Assembly: GCA_947579605.1 (NCBI GenBank)
Contig: OX388306.1
Coordinates: forward strand, 5,890,001-5,954,000
Length of the DNA stretch: 64,000 nucleotides
Origin: Athripsodes cinereus
Taxonomy: Eukaryota; Arthropoda; Insecta; Trichoptera; Leptoceridae
Direction: 5' to 3'
Shown here: in pieces, positions 55,806-64,000 of the stretch
Layout of the letters: each line of letters opens with the position of its first letter
Numbering within the stretch: the stretch's first letter is position 1
The notes under the pieces: model-generated
What the model was told of the DNA's origin: nothing
The model's input: only the letters and a program-made list of their open reading frames with translations
Database searches by the model: none
Position numbers and translations under genes: made by a program

Positions 55806-57559
55806 TAAAGTACAGTAGGTATAGCCAGCTAAAATAAAATTTATTTTAATGTCATTGCTAAAATACGAATATTTCTGCATTCATACTTATAAATTTGTGA
55901 TAAATATTGAAACGTGATTTTGCTTTTGAACCTCTCAATTATATTTTCATTTTTGACACTAAGTGATTCTCTTAACATCAGGTTCAAGTGCGTGTGTGTA
56001 TACTTACATTAAATTTGTATGTTTATTATAATTACATATGTTTGAGTGTGATGTAGTGTACTCTACAAAGTATAATTGGTCAAGGACGCAGGCATTTAGT
56101 AGTTCACGGTACACTATTCTAGTATTCAATGTCAAACTAGATCCAGAGATTCTAAAACGTTTTCAATATTATTTAAATTTTCTATTTTTTAAGACATTGG
56201 TGAATTAGTCAAAACTTATATTGCCATCATATTTTGTGGATATTTATACTGTGATAATATTTATCAACTATTATATCCATTAGATCTCTTCTATTTGTCA
56301 TTATTTTATTGACTATTTATTATTATTTTTGACTTTGCGACAGTTTATTACGTGTGTGTGTGTTTGTACTTATTGTCTTTTAACTGAAATTGGAACGCGC
56401 CGACAAATCTGTTTTTTTTTATGGATTTGGCGCGACTGTATTATGTGATTTAAAAATGTTGTTTTTTTTTTAAATAGATAAGTTAAAAAAAACTCTCATT
56501 CACACGTAAAAGGCTCACGCCTTGTGGGGACAAAACAAAAGCAAAAATTTATCATAGTGTTTTGTTTTGGTATTTTGTTGTTCACTTTTATGTTTAACTA
56601 AGAAATATATATTAAATTAATAAGCATATAGTTACGTACATTTTAAAGGTAACCATTTACTAACTAAATCTTCAAAATCTATAAATGATTAATGAAATAG
56701 ACTCAATTTGATTTTAGTTGATACAAAATTAAACAGAAATTACCATAGATTAAATGAATGAAATAAAAAAAAAACATTTACAATTTGAGTTTTTTCTACA
56801 TGTTCTAATTTTATCTTAATTTTCTTTAGTGTTGGGCATTGGTTTTCGTATTTTGATGATAATGTCAGATTTTTAAGCATTAATATTGTACTTTCTGGAA
56901 AAACCTAGGCTTAAATTACTAACTATTATTATAAAAAGATGATTTATAACTGAAAATTTGCGTAAAAGCATTCGTAGATAATAAAATAGAACATAAATAA
57001 TAATTATATATATGTTATTATTATATTTATTATTATTATTATTAATAATAAATATAATAATAACATATTGGCTCAGAAAAAAAACCCATTGCGATACCAA
57101 GTTATTTTATTGGTTAAACTAAAAGAACTTTTAAACATATTAATTAAATAATATGTAAATTTTGTTTAATAATTACGTATCTATTGAAAGTTTTGACCTT
57201 GTTTTGATAAATTGTAGTTCGCAGAACTATTTTAATGTTGTAATATTGATAAACAAAACAGCAAACATACGGGTCTATCATTATAAAACAGTAACATATT
57301 TATTAAATCAAATATTAGAGCATTCACCTATGCGACTGATCTACTTGTACATATATGCAGTATTAGGACTCGAATTTCCTAGAAAATTTAAATAATTTGA
57401 TTAGCTAGTTTTATCTACTTTAATTATAATTTATATTTTGACAAGTAAACGGGTGTCTTGAAATATGAACATTTGATATAATCAACTGACAGAAATGGCT
57501 GGATCAGATGGCTAACTGATTCCTAAAAAAACATATAACTTTGGATCGTATTTATAATA
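55806..57559. other. AT-rich intergenic, no gene seen
   Basis: Only low-complexity sequence. A perfect A/T palindrome of about 60 bp around 57005-57066 (tatatgttattattatattt with its complement) comes from an ATT/AAT microsatellite. The open frames at 56873 and 57162 lack recognisable features. Confidence 0.4.
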
Positions 57560-57680
57560 GATATTACCCAACAGACACCCCATCTGTACAGCCAGCACAT
57601 TGTATAAACTCTCTTTGATGGGAAACAGAAAAGATGTCACGATGCTTACGAATCGGTTTAGGCTGGTTTAAGTTCACATT
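57560..57680. repeat. unclassified repeat U, copy 3
   Basis: caacagacaccccatctgta, gggaaacagaaaagatgtca and gatgcttacgaatcggttta match copies 1 and 2. All three copies have the same orientation. Confidence 0.65.
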
Positions 57681-57849
57681 ACACATATCTTTACTCACGC
57701 ACCTAAGTGTGAAGTAATCAGTAAAATGCGACAATATTTAGATCATGTTTTTGATAAGAAATAAAGCGAGAAATGTGTGCAAGGAGAAGACTAATCTGCT
57801 AGACTAGCTTTTCTCCTATGGAAAAGGAATTCATGTACTAATGCTTTTT

Positions 57850-58980
57850 TGAATGCACTCATAGAGTCTCCCAATTCAGTCATTTAATTGATTAATGTAT
57901 GTTTCTTAATTAATTCCTTTAAACAAATGAGCAGTTCTTATACTTTGGTCTTTGAATGTTTTTCCAATTTTTTGGCTTCCGAATCTTGTCCATTCTTCAG
58001 AAAATAAGCCCTTCAATTCTCGGTTGACATTGTCCATGAGTTGAGTCAATGGATAGTTTTCCAAAACATTGTCCAAGTGTCCAGAAATTTAGTTCAATCA
58101 CTGTTTGTAGTGTAGTTTATATTTCTATCAAATCGAAGTTGTGAAGAAGCATTTTTTTATCTATTTGTACTGGCAATTCGGCAAAATGTTTCATTTGCGT
58201 TTTCCTCTGTAGCAAGTTAAATATGGCAAATTATGAACGAATAATGTGCATGCATCATTAAGCATATTGTTGAGGATTTTGTCATTTTGCCCATGTTTGC
58301 GATAAAAAGTTTTACAAAGGAAATAAAAATAAGTCTTTAATTCAATTAGCCAATTACATACCACTGTATAAAGCTGAGTCATTGAAATTTAATTGAACTT
58401 TATCGATTTCATCAATTGCCATGATTCGTATAAAATATTTAGTGAATACTCATTCAATTTATGTTTTTTTTTGTGATTCTCTCATTATTGCGCATCATTT
58501 TTCAAAACAAAGTAATTGAATTTTTCTTTTTTCAATCGTCTACTTGGGAGCATAGTGAAGAATTATATTCCCTCCTTCTGAGAAATTATTCTTCAATTAT
58601 CTTTTAAACCAGTCTTGATCTAATTTGTAAGCGTTGGGACGCCTTTCTGACATCTTCTGATTGGATTTGCACAATTTTGCATTGTGTTCAATCTTCCAGC
58701 ACAAATCTGGAACAACAAACAAAGATAATATGATCATTTTAACAGAATATTTGAGGTAAATGTATCAATGGATAAATTGTCAAATGGTTTTGATGGTTCT
58801 TTACTGTTTTTTTGTTTCCTAATACATTAGTGTATTAAAAAAAAAACAAAGCTTTAACTCCGTGTCTAATAGATGTCAGTCCTCGCTCTATTTCTGGTTC
58901 CGTAAACTTTTTTATTCAATTTTTTTAGTCTCCTTGGACACCTTCGCAAGGTAGATGGATGATGTTTTACAGTTTTAAAC
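57850..58980 (-). pseudogene. decayed coding-like stretch, unidentified protein
   Basis: Minus-strand segments look protein-like although stops and frameshifts separate them: FTEPEIERGLTSIRHGVKAL (about 58900); CWKIEHNAKLCKSNQKMSER then RPNAYKLDQDWFKR (about 58700-58600); KTQMKHFAELPVQIDKKMLL (about 58190); HLDNVLENYPLTQLMDNVNR then ELKGLFSEEWTRFGSQKIGK (about 58075-57950). The first of these, with its Cys/His and basic residues, could be a zinc-finger start. I do not recognise the family. A dead DNA-transposon or retroelement ORF is the likely source. Codon-like composition is judged by eye. Confidence 0.35.
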
Positions 58981-59207
58981 TTCGCTTTGCTAGAAGTTTA
59001 AATAATAATGTGGAACGAAATATAAAATTCTTAATTTAAAATTGAGAATGCTGTGGATTCCCCGGAAATGAAAAGGGCTCTAACCATAGAGTAAGTAATA
59101 ATGAAGTTGATCTTTGGCTCCAACTTTGTACACCAATTTTTTACGCGTCTTGTTTAAAACGTGGGTATTCGAAAAAAGCATATGTACTCATTATATTTAT
59201 ATTTTTT

Positions 59208-59292
59208 GGGTTAGTTGGAAGAAGTCGCGCCTCCGCGATAAACTCGCCTTCTGTATATTGACTGGATGATTGTATTTATATATATATAATGA
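59208..59292 (+). mobile_element. LINE 3' end (lineage B), copy with (TA)n tail
   Basis: gggttagttggaagaagtcg, then cgcgataaactcgccttctg, and a tatatatata tail. Sense orientation, opposite to the copies at 28560, 30590 and 48683. Confidence 0.6.
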
Positions 59293-59293
59293 G

Positions 59294-59817
59294 TTACAAT
59301 CCACTGGATTGGTCTGCAACGAGTTTGGTTTTTCTTCTCCATTCGTCTCTATTCTCCGCCAGTCTTTTCAGCTCTACGTATGAGCCACAGTTCATATCAC
59401 TCTTCAGTTGGTCCATATATGCGTCTCTTGGTCGGCCTCTGCCATTTGTCCCCTCGGTCTTACCCTCCGCGATGGCTATGAGTAGTCCTGGGTGCCTGAT
59501 GTTGTGGCCAATCCAGTTAGCTCGTTGTTGGCTGATTCTCTTAAGGAGTTGCCTTTTTTCGCCTACCCTGGTTAATACTTCTTCGTTTTCGACGTGCTCC
59601 GACCAATGGATCTTAAGCATGCGTCTGTAGCACCACATTTCAAAGGCCGCCAACCGTCCGCTTTCACTCTTGCTGATGGTCCATGTCTCACAACCATAAA
59701 GCAGAATGCTCCATACAAAGGCTTTAGTAAGGTTCTTCCTTACGCTTAAGTCAATATTTGGGGATTCCAATATCTTCGATTTTTTGTTAAAAGCAATCCT
59801 TGCCTGGTTTATTCGTA
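59294..59817 (-). pseudogene. LINE reverse-transcriptase C-terminus (lineage F), open frame
   Basis: An uninterrupted minus-strand frame of about 175 codons: RINQARIAFNKKSKILESPN, then FVWSILLYGCETWTI, MLKIHWSEHVENEEVLTRVG, WIGHNIRHPG, GRGRPRDAYMDQL and a stop at 59294. These are the classic C-terminal motifs of RTE-type RT. The 5' part is missing. The intact frame suggests modest age. The 3' end abuts the plus-strand lineage B tail at 59292. Confidence 0.85.
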
Positions 59818-60309
59818 TTTAAAATAATTGTGCTTCAAATCTCAATAATTAAATTTTTTTTTCTGAATAGTTTTGAATTTAGAAATATTAACAATATAGA
59901 CTTGTCAATTTCACTGCAATTGGGTTGCGTTGTTCCAAAATAATTCTGTACCTGAGAGCCATTTAGACTCAAGTGCTAAAATGCCATTTTCAAATTCAAT
60001 TTTTTAATCGAAAAAATCTCAACATATTACTAGTAATAAGCTGTATATAGTATACACAGCTTATTACATAGACCCTATAGTATAGATCCTAAGCATTTCT
60101 GTACCTAAGACTCACTACTTATGTGTTATTTTCGCTTTTTACGTAACTTTGGCATTTTTGTCAAAAATGCACTTAAGTCCTAATGGCTCTCAGGTACAGT
60201 ATTAGATTAGATGTTTTTTTTATATTGACAGTACTAAGGTGATTGTGTGGCTTATAAGGTATTGCAGAAAATTATTTGTTGATTTTAGCTGCTCAGTTTA
60301 TTTAAATAT

Positions 60310-60533
60310 TTTACTATGCTGCAAAACTGCATGAAATGAACATACAGGTTGACCTCTCTGTGTCATAAAAAAATAAATTCAGTATTGATGGCACAACTCG
60401 TCGCTGAATTGAAGATACAATACCAAATGTATTATCCGTGGTCTTATGCAAATGCCTTCGTGTTTCAGGACACTTGAAAACTTACAAAAAAGAGTGGGAG
60501 ACCTATTATATTTGCCAGGAATTCCACGGGCAT
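60310..60533 (-). repeat. family Z repeat, diverged copy
   Basis: Reverse-oriented: ctgcatgaaatgaacataca ... cacaactcgtcgctgaattg ... caggacacttgaaaacttac ... agagtgggagacctattata and attccacgggcat at the end. Confidence 0.65.
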
Positions 60534-60574
60534 AATTGATTAACATTTTTATTTAATTTTGTCTACTTCTGAAG

Positions 60575-61044
60575 CAGGGATGTTGCGAATATTCGCATCC
60601 GCATCCGCAAATGCGGAGCTTCCGCATTTATTTGTACATCTGCATCCGCATCCGCATCCGCAATAATCGATGCGGATGTTCATGCGGATGCGGATGTAAG
60701 ACAATTTGCGACATTTGCGAATGGCGCGTGCCGTTCGCACTAGACATTAACCAATGGGAACGAAAAAATTGGTGACAAGATCCGACGCGTTTTTATTTTT
60801 GCCGGTTTTATTTTATTTTTGCAAATAACAAAAAAGAAAAAAATATTTCATCCATAAAAATCATAATACTTATTGTAGCAACAATTTCGTCACATATTTG
60901 ACAGTAGGGCCAACCAACTAAGATAGTTCCTACTTTTTTTCTATAACATCTTGAACATCCGCATCCGCGGATGTGAGCCTTCAAAAATCCGCATCCGCAT
61001 TCACATCCGCGGATGTGTAAAAATCGACATCCGCAACATCCCTG
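60575..61044. mobile_element. hAT element, 470 bp, with 8-bp TSD
   Basis: Ends CAGGGATGTTGCGAATATTC and, reverse-complemented, CAGGGATGTTGCGGATGTCG. The octamer TTCTGAAG lies on both sides (60567-60574 and 61045-61052). Subterminal regions are packed with GGATGCGGATG / CATCCGCATCC repeats. The interior has no transposase. It is a family distinct from the other hAT copies here. Confidence 0.93.
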
Positions 61045-61179
61045 TTCTGAAGTACTGTTGAGAGATATGGTTTATTGTATTGGTTTAATTTTGTATTGTG
61101 CTGGTAGATTTTGTTGAACGTTTGATGAATGTACACGAGAACTGAAAATTTTCTATTTGTAACTAATTCTTATGTGTAT

Positions 61180-61360
61180 TAATATTTCTAGCTGATTCTT
61201 ATATGCGTGTTAATGTTATAGTTGAAATCCGACCCTCCGCACAATCATTTAGTTGCTAATGTAGGGAGCATTTTTACTGTGTGTAATATTATTTTGTTAT
61301 TGTAATATCATTGTATACTGTGTATTTATGAATGAAATAGAATAAATAAAAAAATAAATT
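61180..61360 (+). mobile_element. possible LINE 3' end
   Basis: gaaatccgaccctccgcaca ... ttgtaatatcattgtatact ... gaatgaaatagaataaataa resembles the 3'UTR plus short A-rich tail of a non-LTR element. No coding remnant is seen. Confidence 0.3.
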
Positions 61361-63500
61361 GTCTCTGAATAAAAAACAACACTATCTACCAGTTGAGTTG
61401 TTTTTTCTTAAAAATGTTTGACAATGACATTACAATCATGTCGAAACCTAGGTCACTCAAATAAAATATTGGTAAAACTATTCAAATGCCGTACTTTTAA
61501 TTTTTATAAAAATGCAGTTTCACGAATTAAATATGTATCAACAAAACACTCCTTTTTTCTTATTTAATTTCATGCCAAATCACCCATAATCGAATCTATT
61601 GTGAGGCAGTGAAAAAACTTTGAGAATTATCGTTATGAAAGTAATTTAATGCAATAAAATTTATATTTGTATACGGCATTAGATGAACAAAGCATAATGA
61701 AATGTTATTGTAATATATACAAATAGATTATCCATTATATTATTATAAAAAATATTTTATATAGCTTTGGACGCTTTCCAATTTTTTCAACGTCTTCTGC
61801 CACCACAACGTGCATTTGTTTCAAGGATATTTCCGTTGTTATTTATACTACTACTACTAAACAGTCAATGTGTTTATATTTATATATAAAAAAAACTGTA
61901 AATAATAAATAAATAATTTTATTGTATCAGCATTCAGCATCTTACTACAATCTAAAGGGGTATTCACACTTGTTGTGATCACTCTGGATGATCCTCCAAA
62001 ATGAAAAGGTGTGAATAGACGTTTCATAAACAGTGATCACTAGCGATGACGGAAGGAAGCGATTACTACCTGACATAATTTTGATGAAAGGTACTTTCAC
62101 TGAAACGACTATAAACAAGTTTTATCCTATTATTTGTCTTATTCTCTATGAATTAGTATTGAAAGTCAAAATCATAATATCGACTGTGATCAGGACAAAG
62201 GGTTTAAACCACATCGGTAAAATTTCATAGGAGAAGCAAAAAAACTGTGGGATAAAGAAAATGACAAAAATTATTGTCATTATTATTTTACCATCTTATT
62301 GTAATGTAGTTCTTTTATTATGTCATAAAAATTGAAGAGAAAATATTCAGGAACTATCAAGTTATAAGCAAAAAAAAACAGAAAACGACTTTTGCCTAAA
62401 TTGTGGTTTAATGCCTTTGTCCTGAGCACAATCGATATACAAAATTATCATGCTGTTGAGAATTATATTATTGATTTGTTATAACTGTAATTTTTCATTA
62501 ATTTATTTGATGATCATCCAAAGTGAAACAGTCTAAATGCTACTTAAGCGGTTTTTACCAGACCTAAATGTCTTAACTGTGAGGACGACTTGCATGTTTA
62601 TTACATTAAGTTAGCCCGCCGCGCCGGCTAATTCACTCATGGGAAATGTCGTAATGGTATGAAATAATAAATGAATGAACAATTTTTGTAATGTAGGTTT
62701 TCATTCGGTTCTACACTTATCGAACGAATGTTGTGTCTAAATATAGAGAAGAAAAGAGAAGGAAAATATTAAGTTCTATTAGGTACTTCTTTTTGTCTAT
62801 ACAGTATTTATAACGCGATGAAAAAGGAGATAGTCCCTACATTCGCTCGCACCGTTCGTTCGGTATGGATATGTATAGTTTTGTAGAACATTCGATATTC
62901 GAATTTTAAATTCAATTTTGACAGGCGCAAACCAATAGACAACATTTTTTCTTTTGGTTATAGTGCGAAATGAAGATGCATTTAAATTATTGTAATTTAA
63001 ATAATTAATATGTGTATGTAATTAAATACAATAAATATTAATAAGGAAACGTGTTACGAGTACTAAATTACTGTAATGTAAACATTTTTATTTATTTCAG
63101 TTATGTAATTGGCTGATCAAAGTTGATTAAAATTCAAATATGTAGAGAACGTTCGGTTCGGAGTAACATTGACATTGGTGCAACGCATTGTTCAAAATTT
63201 AAAAAGAGAATAATTTGTAAAAATTTACAAGTTCAATAATTTTTATCTCATCTTCGATTTTCGATTGTTCAATTGTTTTTCACTATCGTGTTCCAAAATA
63301 TTGTTTAGTTCTATTTTTAAAAGTTTTGGTACTAACCTGTGTAGGCCTTTTAATAGGCGTGTTCCACAAATGCGTACCTAGGTCGTAGGTTACAATAAAC
63401 AATCGATTTTTGTTTGCATATTGTTTGATGAAATCTGGGTGCGGTGAATGACCTCATGGTTGAATGAATGGTTGTAGGCTCAAGTTCTTTTAATGTAGAC
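61361..63500. other. AT-rich intergenic, no gene seen
   Basis: Contains one family Z 3' fragment (see 62560-62670) and a 65-codon frame at 62033-62230 with no recognisable domain. Nothing else stands out. Confidence 0.4.
62560..62670 (+). repeat. family Z repeat, 3' fragment
   Basis: gaggacgacttgcatgttta ... tcactcatgggaaatgtcgt ... atggtatgaaataataaatg: a decayed sense copy with a GAAT-like tail. Confidence 0.55.
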
Positions 63501-64000
63501 CAGAGCTGGGCAAATAGTTAATTCTTTAACGAAAAGTTAATTTCGTAATCGTTAATTTTTTTAAATTAATCGAAGGTTAACGTTAATCGCTACAGTTAGG
63601 TTCAGGAGAATTACAGTTAGTATTAACCCAAAAACTTTTTTAAATAGCAGGAGTGTTTATGATTAATACCAACTTTTTAATAATCGGAAGTGCATGGAAT
63701 TAATGGTAAAAGTAAAATTTTATCAAATTTCAGAAGGACATTTTAAAGTTTTTCGTGTGGGCTTCTGAAATCAATTAACGATATAAAAGCAAAAATTATT
63801 ATCAAATACCTACTAGTTTTTATTATAGGAATTTCATTTATATTGTTAATTATTAACATAATATGCCATCAGAGGCAAATACAATCAACAGTAATATTTG
63901 CTTTTTATTTTTGCTTTAACTGTTAATTCCAAGCAAGAAAGTTAATCGCTGGGGCCTTACCTTACAGATTAAAAACGGACTTAGTTTAACGTTACAGTTA
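63501..64000. mobile_element. 5' end of a hAT-like element, truncated by the window edge
   Basis: CAGAGCTGGGCAAATAGTTA starts the element, with subterminal GTTAAT/ATTAAC repeats like those of the 60575 and 52324 elements in style. If it is hAT, the expected duplicated octamer is ATGTAGAC (63493-63500). The other end is outside the window. Confidence 0.5.

Overview
The window is nuclear DNA of an animal, most likely an insect outside the higher flies. It is strongly AT-rich (by eye roughly two thirds A+T or more). It carries three intron-rich protein genes with GT-AG introns embedded in dense transposon debris. I cannot name the species. No bacterial operon, CRISPR array or free-standing tRNA/rRNA gene was seen.

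Layout. (1) 1-480: the 3' end of a Penelope-like retroelement (RT tail plus GIY-YIG endonuclease, minus strand) runs off the left edge. (2) 1978-8332, plus strand: a complete SLC38A9-type lysosomal amino-acid transporter, 10 coding exons, 504 aa, including a symmetrical 27-nt micro-exon. (3) 11884-19241, minus strand and convergent with it: a complete phosphoglucomutase, 8 exons, 560 aa, all catalytic loops intact. (4) 19242-27214: gene-poor AT-rich DNA with hAT and pogo-like non-autonomous elements. (5) 27215-41716, minus strand: a complete Bicaudal C (KH and SAM domain RNA-binding translational regulator), 17 exons, 925 aa. The start codon is the only uncertain part. (6) 42100-64000: no complete gene. 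It holds LINE reverse-transcriptase tails, hAT elements, a possible non-coding first exon of a plus-strand gene (ending at 48239) and a decayed coding-like stretch (57850-58980).

The three genes belong to unrelated pathways: amino-acid sensing at the lysosome, hexose-phosphate metabolism and germline/epithelial mRNA control. Nothing suggests they work together.

Most of the remaining structure is mobile DNA. An interspersed repeat of about 250 bp (here called family Z), which keeps a short open frame in several copies, occurs as about 20 copies or fragments. Three complete hAT elements and one hAT-type MITE have exact 8-bp target duplications, and a fifth hAT-like end runs off the right edge. 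Two pogo/Tigger-like MITEs have TA duplications. A tRNA-derived SINE is present twice. At least five LINE lineages are represented by 3' ends. Two large near-perfect palindromes and a 146-bp tandem array inside a BicC intron complete the picture. I found no clearly new biological system. The most distinctive items are family Z with its conserved frame, the nested and datable insertions, and the micro-exon.
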